NCBI GenBank assembly: GCA_003452655.1 | Contig: DMNR01000247.1 | Coordinates: 294-6,265, forward strand | Length of the DNA: 5,972 nucleotides | Reading direction: 5' to 3' | Origin: Actinomycetota bacterium | Lineage (GTDB): Bacteria > Actinomycetota > Actinomycetes > S36-B12 > UBA10799 | Part shown: piece after piece, positions 1-5,972 of the stretch | Layout: the number at the start of each line of letters is the position of its first letter | Numbering within the stretch: the first letter of the stretch is position 1 | Position numbers and translations under genes: made by a program | The notes under the pieces: model-generated | Databases searched by the model: none | Told to the model about the DNA's origin: nothing | What the model saw: only the letters and a program-made list of their open reading frames with translations

Positions 1-605
1 ACAACTACGACTCGTTCGTCTACACGATCGTCGGCTACTTGCGCCAGATGGGTGCGCTCACCACGGTGGTGCGCAACGACGCCGTCGACCTCACCGTCAT
101 CCCGCAGTACGACGGGGTGCTTGTATCGCCTGGGCCAGGTACGCCGGCCGACGCCGGCTCGTCGATGGACGTCATCAGGGCGTGCGCGGCGGCGGGCGTC
201 CCGATGCTTGGGATTTGCCTTGGCCACCAGGCGCTCGCCGAGGTCTTTGGCGCGGTCGTGTCTCACGCTCCCGAGCTGATGCACGGCAAGACGTCGCTCG
301 TTTCGCACGAGGGCGAGTCCGTGCTTGCAGGATTGCCTACGCCCTTCACCGCGACGCGGTATCACTCGCTGGCCGTTGAAGAGGAAACCGTTCCGGTCGA
401 GCTGGAAATCACAGCCCGAACTGAATCCGGGGTAGTGATGGCCCTGCGCCACCGTGAATTGTCGATCGAGGGAGTGCAATTCCATCCCGAGTCAGTACTG
501 ACCGAGCATGGCTACCAACTGCTGGCGAACTGGCTGGTCAATTGCGGCGACCCGCAGGCGCGCGAGCGCAGCGTCGGACTCGAACCAGTTGTCACCCATG
601 CCTGA
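1..605 (+). CDS. pabA: Glutamine amidotransferase, component II of aminodeoxychorismate/anthranilate synthase (5' partial)
   Basis: This is the glutaminase subunit that releases ammonia from glutamine for a chorismate-using partner (PabB for folate, TrpE for tryptophan); it is cytoplasmic. The frame is open at the left edge: the first full codon, at base 3, begins NYDSFVYTIVGYLRQMG, the typical N-terminus of this family, so only a few codons are missing. The visible part is 200 residues, near the family's full length of about 190-220. Seen directly are the oxyanion-region motif SPGPGTP, the nucleophile elbow GICLGHQ with catalytic Cys72 of the fragment (codon 216-218), and GVQFHPES with His161 and Glu163, so the class I triad is complete. 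The TTG at 39 is internal to the conserved N-terminus and is not the start. The gene corresponds by position to M. tuberculosis trpG (Rv0013) next to pknB. Without a pabB or trpE neighbour I cannot say which pathway it serves; many actinobacteria use one subunit for both. Confidence 0.94.
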   Translation, partial: NYDSFVYTIVGYLRQMGALTTVVRNDAVDLTVIPQYDGVLVSPGPGTPADAGSSMDVIRACAAAGVPMLGICLGHQALAEVFGAVVSHAPELMHGKTSLVSHEGESVLAGLPTPFTATRYHSLAVEEETVPVELEITARTESGVVMALRHRELSIEGVQFHPESVLTEHGYQLLANWLVNCGDPQARERSVGLEPVVTHA

Positions 606-1329
606 GCGCACCCCGGTGGGCGCTTCCGGTGGCGGTTTCGACTCGGTTCCGCCTTTTCGAATCTTGACTGTCTGCACCATGAACATCTGTCGATCGCCAG
701 CACTTGAGGTGACCTTGGAGGATGCGGTCGTGGGATGTGCAGACTGGGCTCCTGGTTCCGTCATCGTTGCAAGCGCGGGAACTCATGCGAGCCCCGGAGC
801 CCCGAGCTGTGACATCTCGTTGGCTCACGTTGGGCGCGCATCCAGGGAACAGACCGCCCGGCAGTTAACAGGCGAGATGTTGGCCGACGCCGACCTCGTC
901 ATTACTGCCGAGCGCAAGCATGCTGATGCCGTCGCTTCGATTAGTACGGAGTTCGGGCGCCGGTGCTTCCCGGCTCGCGTCGCAGCTCGACTCGCGACGT
1001 GGGTAGTCACCGAAGGAAGCCTCGACGTCGCGGTCCGTAAGGCTGCCGGTGAAGTCATCGAACCTGACTTCGCGAGCCCACAGACTCTGGCGGACCCGCT
1101 GCCGGTTGGCGACCTCGCGCGTTTGCGCTGGCTGGTGGCAGAGATGGACGGAAGCCGTGGCCTCGCGCCGACTCCCCCTGCCGGGAATCTTCCTTACGGA
1201 GTGGAGGACATCCCCGATCCGCACGTGCTGGGATTCAACCTGCACGAAATGAGTGCAGAGATGATTCTGGCCGCGGTTGCAGAGGTTTGCGCTGCTGCAG
1301 CCACAGTGCTCGCCGCTACTCCGGAGTGA
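598..1329 (+). CDS. Low-molecular-weight protein tyrosine phosphatase-like protein
   Basis: The gene encodes 243 residues of the LMW-PTP/arsenate reductase fold. The P-loop is VCTMNICRSP at residues 25-34, matching C-x5-R-S with nucleophile Cys26 and Arg32. The second essential element, the DP loop, is IPDPHVLGF near residue 205, with general acid Asp207 followed by Pro208. ITAERKHADAV (102-112) resembles a helix seen in actinobacterial members. The protein is longer than the classical enzyme (about 150-165): it has an extra N-terminal segment of about 20 residues rich in Gly, Ser and Pro, and a longer middle region before the DP loop. The ATG at 598 overlaps the end of the amidotransferase gene by 8 bases (ATGCCTGA). 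No clear ribosome binding site precedes it, which suggests translational coupling; GTG at 616 is an alternative. The expected activity is removal of phosphate from phosphotyrosine. Whether it acts on the neighbouring kinase or the wall enzymes is inference, and a non-protein substrate is possible. Confidence 0.86.
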   Translation: MPERTPVGASGGGFDSVPPFRILTVCTMNICRSPALEVTLEDAVVGCADWAPGSVIVASAGTHASPGAPSCDISLAHVGRASREQTARQLTGEMLADADLVITAERKHADAVASISTEFGRRCFPARVAARLATWVVTEGSLDVAVRKAAGEVIEPDFASPQTLADPLPVGDLARLRWLVAEMDGSRGLAPTPPAGNLPYGVEDIPDPHVLGFNLHEMSAEMILAAVAEVCAAAATVLAATPE

Positions 1330-3118
1330 CAACTCCACTATCGGAGCCATTGTCCGGCACGACTGCCTGTGGGTCATTCGCCCGCGGCGGGGATTGAACG
1401 TTCGAACGCGCGACCGTAATCGTTACCGTGGAGCCCTTCTTGGCCTTGTTGTTGGCAACTGGTGACTGGGCCAAGACCGTTCCGTCGGGCTGGCTGCTCT
1501 GTTGATCGACGACCTGCACGTTGAACCCAGCGTTCTGAAGCGTCGCCTGAGCCTGTGCTTCGGACTGGTTCACCACATTCGGGACCGACACCATGCCGTT
1601 CGAGACGGTGATGTTCACCTTCGTTCCGGCATTGACCGTCGTCCCAGAGGTCGGTGACTGCGACAGCACCATCCCCTCGGGCTGGTCAGAGTCCTTCTGT
1701 GTAACTGTGCCCAGCACCAGCTGGACCTCGGTTAGCGCAACTCGCGCATCATCGCTGCTTGGCAGCCCTGTGAGAGTCGGGACTTGGACTTGCGCACGCC
1801 CGGCGGACACCGACACTGACACCGACTGGCCCTTGGCCAGTTGGCTTCCTGCAGCCGGGTTCTGGGTCAGGATCTGGCCCTTTGGCTGATCCGATGCTGC
1901 CGGAGTCTGTTCTCCCAAAGTGAGACCTTGGGCAGTCAACGCCTGTTCCGCGGTCTGGACCGTCTTGCCAACGAGAGCTGGCACTGTGACTTGTTCGCCC
2001 GTAGATCCGCCGAAGAGCACTCGACCGAGGAATAGGGCGGAGCCAGCGACGATGAGGATGAGCGCCGCGATTCCAACCCATACCCACGGGCTGCGCTTGC
2101 TGTCCGGCTCGACGGGTGGCGGTCCGGCGACAGGAATACCTGCCGTTGGGAATCGCTGGGTCGCATCGCCTGCAGCTGCCGCACCAAGCGCGGCGCCTCC
2201 AAGAGCTCCGGCAGCGACGCCTGCCGCGACCCCGCCGACCGCCGGTGGGATTGCCGTCGTGACTGGCATCCCAGCGATCGCACGTTCGACGTCAGAACGG
2301 AAGTCGGCGGCTGTCTGGTACCGGTCATCGGGACTCTTAGCCAGTGACTTCATCACGAGGGCATCGAGGGCGGGCGGAACTGCTGGGTCCACCTGCGAAG
2401 GTGGCAGCGGATTCTCGCTGACATGTTGGTACGCGACTGAAACCGGCGAATCTCCAGTGAATGGTGGGCGACCCGTGAGCAATTCGTACAGCAGGCACCC
2501 GGTGGAGTAGAGGTCCGAACGCGCATCAACAACCTCGCCGCGCGCTTGCTCGGGAGACAGATACTGAGCGGTCCCCATCACTGCGCTGGCCGCAGTCATG
2601 GTGGCCGACGCATCGGCGAGGGCACGGGCAATACCGAAGTCCATAACCTTCACGTCACCCGTGCGAGTCAGCATGACGTTGGCTGGCTTGATGTCGCGGT
2701 GAACGATGCCGTGACGGTGCGAGTAGTCGAGGGCGGCGAGGACTCCGGCAGTGATCTCCAACGCCCGCTCGGGGAGCAGGCGCCGTCCACTGGCGAGGAG
2801 CTGGCGCAAAGTCTGACCGTCGACGTATTCCATGACGATGTAGGGAACGACGACCGATGCCGACTCGTCACCGAGGATGTCCTCGCCGGTGTCGTAGACG
2901 GCGACAATGTTCGGGTGGTTTAGCGAGGCAGCAGACTGAGCTTCACGACGGAATCGTGACTGGAACGCGGGATCCTTCGCGAGGTCCGGGCGCAGAATCT
3001 TGACGGCAACGCGTCGGCCGAGCCGAAGGTCGCGGCCTTCGAGGACCTCGGCCATACCGCCACGGCCAAGAGGCTCACCGAGTTCGTATCGGTCGCCGAG
3101 TCGACGCGTTTCGCTCAC
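1316..3118 (-). CDS. pknB: PASTA-domain transmembrane serine/threonine protein kinase PknB
   Basis: This 600-residue receptor kinase has a cytoplasmic kinase domain, one membrane helix and an extracellular PASTA sensor; the family phosphorylates wall-synthesis and division proteins. Kinase residues about 11-275 hold the glycine loop LGRGGMAEV (17-25), Lys40 (VAVK), Glu59, HRDIKPAN (140-147, catalytic Asp142), DFG (160-162), an activation loop with Thr173 and Thr175, GTAQYLSPEQARG (182-194) and SDLYSTGCLLYELLTG. All catalytic residues are present. A linker follows with an Ala/Gly-rich stretch at 293-317, then a membrane helix at about 345-368 (WVWVGIAALILIVAG) and three PASTA repeats at about 376-440, 442-508 and 509-570. 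The last 30 residues are polar and end in TPE. M. tuberculosis PknB has 626 residues and four PASTA repeats. The start is GTG, five bases after AAAAGGAG. The gene follows pbpA directly; the usual pknA is absent. Its 3' end overlaps the convergent phosphatase gene by 14 bases. Confidence 0.97.
   Translation of the reverse strand: MSETRRLGDRYELGEPLGRGGMAEVLEGRDLRLGRRVAVKILRPDLAKDPAFQSRFRREAQSAASLNHPNIVAVYDTGEDILGDESASVVVPYIVMEYVDGQTLRQLLASGRRLLPERALEITAGVLAALDYSHRHGIVHRDIKPANVMLTRTGDVKVMDFGIARALADASATMTAASAVMGTAQYLSPEQARGEVVDARSDLYSTGCLLYELLTGRPPFTGDSPVSVAYQHVSENPLPPSQVDPAVPPALDALVMKSLAKSPDDRYQTAADFRSDVERAIAGMPVTTAIPPAVGGVAAGVAAGALGGAALGAAAAGDATQRFPTAGIPVAGPPPVEPDSKRSPWVWVGIAALILIVAGSALFLGRVLFGGSTGEQVTVPALVGKTVQTAEQALTAQGLTLGEQTPAASDQPKGQILTQNPAAGSQLAKGQSVSVSVSAGRAQVQVPTLTGLPSSDDARVALTEVQLVLGTVTQKDSDQPEGMVLSQSPTSGTTVNAGTKVNITVSNGMVSVPNVVNQSEAQAQATLQNAGFNVQVVDQQSSQPDGTVLAQSPVANNKAKKGSTVTITVARSNVQSPPRANDPQAVVPDNGSDSGVVTPE
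1318..1346. repeat. Inverted repeat cluster over the convergent stop codons
   Basis: ACTCCGGAGT (1318-1327) is a perfect 10-base palindrome at the overlap of the phosphatase and pknB ends. GGAGT (1323-1327) can also pair with ACTCC (1332-1336) around the loop GACA, and CTCC (1333-1336) with GGAG (1343-1346). The stems are short and no U-run follows on either strand, so a classical terminator is not supported; the structure is only a candidate for 3'-end protection or transcript pairing. Confidence 0.45.
1806..1826. repeat. Short 6-base tandem repeat within pknB
   Basis: Three copies of GACACN followed by GAC lie in the end of the first PASTA repeat and encode the alternating Val-Ser strand SVSVSVS on the minus strand. 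It fits the last beta strand of a PASTA unit and probably has no role at DNA level, though it is a possible slippage site. Confidence 0.5.
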
Positions 3119-3159
3119 AACTGCTCCTTTTCGTCAGACTCCATGATGCCTGCCGATCG
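3119..3159 (-). promoter_or_regulatory. pbpA-pknB intergenic gap with strong pknB ribosome binding site
   Basis: This 41-base gap is the only non-coding stretch in the window. On the minus strand it contains AAAAGGAG (3131-3124) followed by CAGTT and the pknB GTG, an ideal Shine-Dalgarno match and spacing that fixes this start. No hairpin with a U-run and no convincing -35/-10 pair is seen, so pknB is probably read through from pbpA. The gap also holds a 9-codon frame starting with ATG at 3144 whose TGA overlaps the pknB GTG as GTGA. Confidence 0.8.
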
Positions 3160-4611
3160 TCATTGATTGTTAAGAACCGCTTCGATCACGCTCTTGGCGA
3201 TTGGTGCACCGAGGCCGTTGCCACTGATCTCGGACTTTCCTCCAGCATTTTCGATACAGACAGCAACAGCTACCTTCGGATTGTCCGCTGGCGCAACCGC
3301 AACGAACCAAGCCACCGCCGGACGTCCAGGTCCTGTTTCGGCCGTACCGGTCTTGCCACCGACCTTGATTCCACCGATCTGAGCGTTCGATCCAGTGCCA
3401 TTCTCCACGACATCGACCATCATGTTCAGTTCGGCTTTGGCATTAGTGGGACTCATCGCAGTCGCGAACTGCGAAGGAGAGGCCGTCTGGACGATCTGAA
3501 GATCGGCTCCGCGAATCTCCTTCACGAGGTAGGGATTCATTGTGATCCCGTTGTTGCCGATGGCAGCACCGACCATTGCCATCTGCAAGGTGGTAGCAGT
3601 CACGTCGAACTGGCCGATTGCACTCATCGCGGTTTGAGCGGCATCTAACCCCGTGGGGTACTTGCTGGCCGCAGACCGCATTGGCACGGTGAAGCTCTTG
3701 TTGAACCCGAACTTCTCGGCCTGCGCTCTGATTGCATCTTGCCCGAGCTGGTTCCCCAACCAGGCGAATGCACTGTTGCAACTGACTGCCAGCGCATTCG
3801 TCAGGGTGGTCTTTCCGCCGGGCCCGCATGCGGTGCCCTGCCAGTTCTTGAGGTTCACACTCGTTTGGGGCAGCCGGTAGGACGCCGGTCCGGGAACGAT
3901 CGTGCTGGGCGTGAATCGACCGGACTCAAGGGCTGCGGCTGTGGTTACAAGTTTGAAAGTGGAACCGGGCGGCGGGGTGGAGACCAGTGGCCGGTTCAGT
4001 AGTGGCTTGTTCGGGTCAGCCTCGAGCTTCTCGTACGCCTTCTGGCTTGCCTGGAGGTCATGCGTAGACAGCAAGTTCGGATCGTAGGACGGCGCTGACG
4101 CCATAGCCAAAATTGCGCCGGTAGACGGATCCAACGCCGTGACGCTGCCGACCTTGCCACCTAGTCCGCTGTAGGCCGCCTTCTGCGCGGCTTCGTTGAG
4201 CGTGAGCCCGACGGCACCGCCCTTGGAGTCGCGCCCGCTCAGTAGTTGCTGCAGTCGGTCAACGAGGAATAGGTCGCTGGTGCCGGAGAGGACGTCGTTC
4301 TCGGTGCGCTCGATTCCGGTGGCTCCATAGAGGGCGGAGTAGAAGCCTGTTGCCGGTGCGTAGAGCGGGCCGGCCGAGTAGCGCCGAAGGTACTTGTACT
4401 GGTCGTTCGTGGGAATCGACCGCGCGACTGGATCGCTGCCAACGAGGATTGGCCCACGCTCGCGGTCATATTCCTCAAGCACCGTGCGCTGGTTGCCGGG
4501 CCGATCACGGGTTTCGTTTGCCAGGAAAACCTGCTGAATATTGATGTTGATCATCAACGCAATAACGAGCAGCCCGAGGATTAGTCCGACTCGGCGGATC
4601 GCATGATTCAT
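3160..4611 (-). CDS. pbpA: Class B penicillin-binding protein PbpA (peptidoglycan transpeptidase)
   Basis: This 483-residue protein is close in length to M. tuberculosis PBPA (491). It cross-links peptide stems of new peptidoglycan outside the membrane and is the natural partner of a SEDS glycosyltransferase. A membrane anchor covers about residues 8-29 (VGLILGLLVIALMININIQ) after a short basic start (MNHAIRR). The N-terminal non-catalytic domain includes YDRERGPILVG. The transpeptidase domain has all three active-site motifs: STFK at 217-220 (nucleophile Ser217, Lys220), SCN at 277-279 and KTG at 420-422 (GGKTGTAET). Cys262 and the Cys278 of SCN could form a disulfide beside the active site, as I recall for mycobacterial PBPA. 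The ATG overlaps the rodA stop as ATGA and lacks a strong ribosome binding site, so translation is probably coupled to rodA. The protein ends NNQ, 41 bases before pknB. Beta-lactams are the expected class of inhibitor. Confidence 0.97.
   Translation of the reverse strand: MNHAIRRVGLILGLLVIALMININIQQVFLANETRDRPGNQRTVLEEYDRERGPILVGSDPVARSIPTNDQYKYLRRYSAGPLYAPATGFYSALYGATGIERTENDVLSGTSDLFLVDRLQQLLSGRDSKGGAVGLTLNEAAQKAAYSGLGGKVGSVTALDPSTGAILAMASAPSYDPNLLSTHDLQASQKAYEKLEADPNKPLLNRPLVSTPPPGSTFKLVTTAAALESGRFTPSTIVPGPASYRLPQTSVNLKNWQGTACGPGGKTTLTNALAVSCNSAFAWLGNQLGQDAIRAQAEKFGFNKSFTVPMRSAASKYPTGLDAAQTAMSAIGQFDVTATTLQMAMVGAAIGNNGITMNPYLVKEIRGADLQIVQTASPSQFATAMSPTNAKAELNMMVDVVENGTGSNAQIGGIKVGGKTGTAETGPGRPAVAWFVAVAPADNPKVAVAVCIENAGGKSEISGNGLGAPIAKSVIEAVLNNQ
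4608..4611 (-). other. ATGA stop/start overlap coupling rodA and pbpA
   Basis: On the minus strand the last codons of rodA (GGT CTC GGA TGA) share ATGA with the pbpA start codon. Only a weak purine-rich stretch precedes this ATG. Stop/start overlap of this kind usually couples translation, which would keep the two subunits of the synthase pair in balance. Confidence 0.85.
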
Positions 4612-5972
4612 CCGAGACCGCCCGTTGGGTCGATGGTCCCGTCAGGCAGCGGACGGCGTGCGCGATCGGAAATGCGCATGAGCAGAGCGATCATCATCCA
4701 GTTCGCCACGAGCGCCGATCCCCCGTAGGAGAGGAACGGCGTGGTGAGTCCGGTGAGAGGAATCAGCCGAGTCACGCCCCCAATGACGACAAACAGTTGC
4801 AGGCCGATGACCGTCGCGAAGCCGACCGCCAGGAGTTTGCCGAACGGGTCGCGAACCGCAATCGCCGTTCGCAGGCCACGCTCGATAATGATCCCGTAGA
4901 CGGTGAGGATCGCCATTAGGCCGGTGACACCGAGCTCCTCGCCAAGCGCCGCGGTGATGAAGTCGGTTTTCGCAAACGGAACAAACTGCGGGTATCCCTG
5001 GCCCCATCCCGTTCCGAGCATGCCGCCGTTTGCCAACCCGAACAGAGATTGGGCGATCTGATAACCCTGATCGTTGGCGTAGGTCCAGGTATCGAGCCAG
5101 ACTTCAACGCGAAGCCGAACGTGCCCGAAGGCCAGGTAACCCAGAACTGCCCCGACGATGAAGAGGATCGCGCCGATCACTAGCCAACTGCGCCGCTGCG
5201 TCGCGACGTACAGCAAAACGACGAACAGGCCGAAGAACATCAGTGCAGTACCGAGGTCTCGTTGGAATACGAGCACGGCCATGCTGACGCCCCAGGCGAC
5301 CAGGATCGGACCTAGGTCGCGCCCACGTGGAATTCCCAGGCCGAGGACCTTGCGCCGAACCAACGCGAGTGAATCGCGAGTGACCACCAAGTAGCCGGCG
5401 AAGAAGATCGTCAACATGATCTTCGCCAGTTCAGAAGGCTGGAACGACAGCGGCCCGAGGCGGATCCAGAGGTTTGCACCGTTGACTGTTGTGCCGAGGC
5501 CGGGAATCAGTGGCGAGAGTAAGAGCAGCACACCAAGAACCATTGCAGTGTAGGTGTACTTCTGGAGTCTCCGATGATCATGGACGAAGAAGAGAATGGC
5601 CACGAATAGCACGAGGGCAAGCGCAGTCCACGTCAATTGCGGAACGACGTCGGGGCTCGGCGTCCCGATCTCCTGCCGCGCCGCGCGTTCTTCATCAGCC
5701 AGATCAAGCCGATGGATCATGGCTAGACCGAGGAGATTAAGCAACGCGGCCGCCGGCAACAAGAAGGGATCGGCATAGGGCGCGAGATATCGAACCGCAA
5801 GGTGTGCGCCGCCGAGCAAGACGATGAATACACCGCCGACTGCCAAGAACTCTGCCGGAAGCTCGCCGAGCATCGCGAGATCGACATTGGCGTACGCGAA
5901 CATTCCGATAACTAGTGCAAGTCCGAGTAAACCCAGCTCAAGGTTTCGCCTGTTCGGAACGTGGACCGCTGA
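4608..5972 (-). CDS. rodA: SEDS-family peptidoglycan glycosyltransferase RodA (5' partial)
   Basis: RodA polymerises glycan strands from lipid II in the membrane, working with a class B PBP, here PbpA. The frame is open to the right edge: 23 codons precede the ATG at 5903 and read SAVHVPNRRNLELGLLGLAL before continuing into MFAYANVDL, the RR-N-x-E-L start and first helix seen in actinobacterial RodA. The true start is therefore outside the window, and 454 residues are visible. The protein is strongly hydrophobic with about ten or more membrane helices. Motifs (fragment numbering) include PYADPFLLP (65-73), IHRLDL, FQPSELAKI (177-185), RDLGTALMF, GYQIAQSLFGLANGG and the family signature PLTGLTTPFLSYGGSAL (405-421), which fits the FtsW/RodA/SpoVE pattern. 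RodA is favoured over FtsW because of the adjacent pbpA and pknB and the actinobacterial RodA-type N-terminus. A cytoplasmic tail of about 20 residues ends GGLG. In relatives pstP and FHA-domain genes lie upstream. Confidence 0.96.
   Translation of the reverse strand, partial: SAVHVPNRRNLELGLLGLALVIGMFAYANVDLAMLGELPAEFLAVGGVFIVLLGGAHLAVRYLAPYADPFLLPAAALLNLLGLAMIHRLDLADEERAARQEIGTPSPDVVPQLTWTALALVLFVAILFFVHDHRRLQKYTYTAMVLGVLLLLSPLIPGLGTTVNGANLWIRLGPLSFQPSELAKIMLTIFFAGYLVVTRDSLALVRRKVLGLGIPRGRDLGPILVAWGVSMAVLVFQRDLGTALMFFGLFVVLLYVATQRRSWLVIGAILFIVGAVLGYLAFGHVRLRVEVWLDTWTYANDQGYQIAQSLFGLANGGMLGTGWGQGYPQFVPFAKTDFITAALGEELGVTGLMAILTVYGIIIERGLRTAIAVRDPFGKLLAVGFATVIGLQLFVVIGGVTRLIPLTGLTTPFLSYGGSALVANWMMIALLMRISDRARRPLPDGTIDPTGGLG

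Noticed and set aside
508..597. Earlier start (ATG at 508) for the phosphatase
   Set aside because: It would add 30 residues that overlap deep in pabA and look like out-of-frame translation of it; the family fold begins just before the P-loop at residue 22 of the shorter form.
865..1377. A 170-codon minus-strand frame opposite the phosphatase
   Set aside because: The plus-strand frame carries clear LMW-PTP motifs; this one has no recognisable motif and would also overlap the end of pknB.
1920..2510. A 196-codon open frame on the plus strand opposite pknB
   Set aside because: It lies wholly antisense to the kinase-domain and linker codons; its product is low-complexity (Ala/Pro/Thr-rich) with no recognisable domain, as expected from the GC bias of the complementary strand.
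3119..3159. A separate pknB promoter in the gap
   Set aside because: The gap is only 41 bases and most of it is taken by the ribosome site; no convincing -10/-35 pair is visible.
3163..3648. A 161-codon open frame on the plus strand opposite the end of pbpA
   Set aside because: It is antisense to the transpeptidase domain with its conserved KTG motif and shows no domain or ribosome site of its own.
1..5972. tRNA, rRNA, CRISPR array, insertion sequence, attachment site or defence system
   Set aside because: Nearly every base is accounted for by five conserved genes; I saw no spaced direct repeats, terminal inverted repeats, transposase motifs or cloverleaf-like segment.

Overview
The window is a compact piece of chromosome with high to moderately high GC, almost certainly from an actinobacterium. 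It carries the cell-wall and kinase cluster known from Mycobacterium and Streptomyces: rodA, pbpA and pknB in one direction, facing a pabA/trpG-type amidotransferase gene. Protein details such as the PknB stretch GDSPVSVAYQHV and the actinobacterial RodA sequence PYADPFLLP support this. I cannot name the genus from sequence alone.

Layout. On the plus strand, from the left edge, lies the 3' part of a glutamine amidotransferase gene (pabA/trpG, 1-605, 5' end outside the window). It overlaps by 8 bases a gene for a low-molecular-weight protein tyrosine phosphatase-like protein (598-1329). On the minus strand, read from the right edge, are rodA (5972 down to 4608, 5' end outside), pbpA (4611-3160) and the serine/threonine kinase gene pknB (3118-1316). 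rodA and pbpA overlap as ATGA. pbpA and pknB are 41 bases apart, with a strong ribosome binding site before the pknB GTG. The two transcription units converge and overlap tail to tail by 14 bases. About 99% of the window is coding, no gap exceeds 41 bases, and I see no RNA gene, mobile element or CRISPR array.

How the genes work together. RodA (SEDS glycosyltransferase) and PbpA (class B transpeptidase) form a peptidoglycan synthase pair for wall growth. PknB senses wall fragments or precursors through extracellular PASTA repeats and phosphorylates wall-synthesis and division proteins. In relatives the operon continues upstream of rodA with pstP and FHA-domain genes, which here would lie beyond the right edge. 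The amidotransferase gene is a metabolic neighbour (folate or tryptophan precursor synthesis) conserved by position.

What stands out. There is no pknA between pbpA and pknB, PknB has three PASTA repeats rather than the four of M. tuberculosis, and an Ala/Gly-rich hydrophobic stretch precedes its membrane helix. A tyrosine phosphatase-like gene sits tail to tail with the kinase, and a perfect 10-base palindrome at the junction gives both proteins the same C-terminus (TPE). I find no evidence for a wholly new system; this is a conserved locus with some lineage-specific features.
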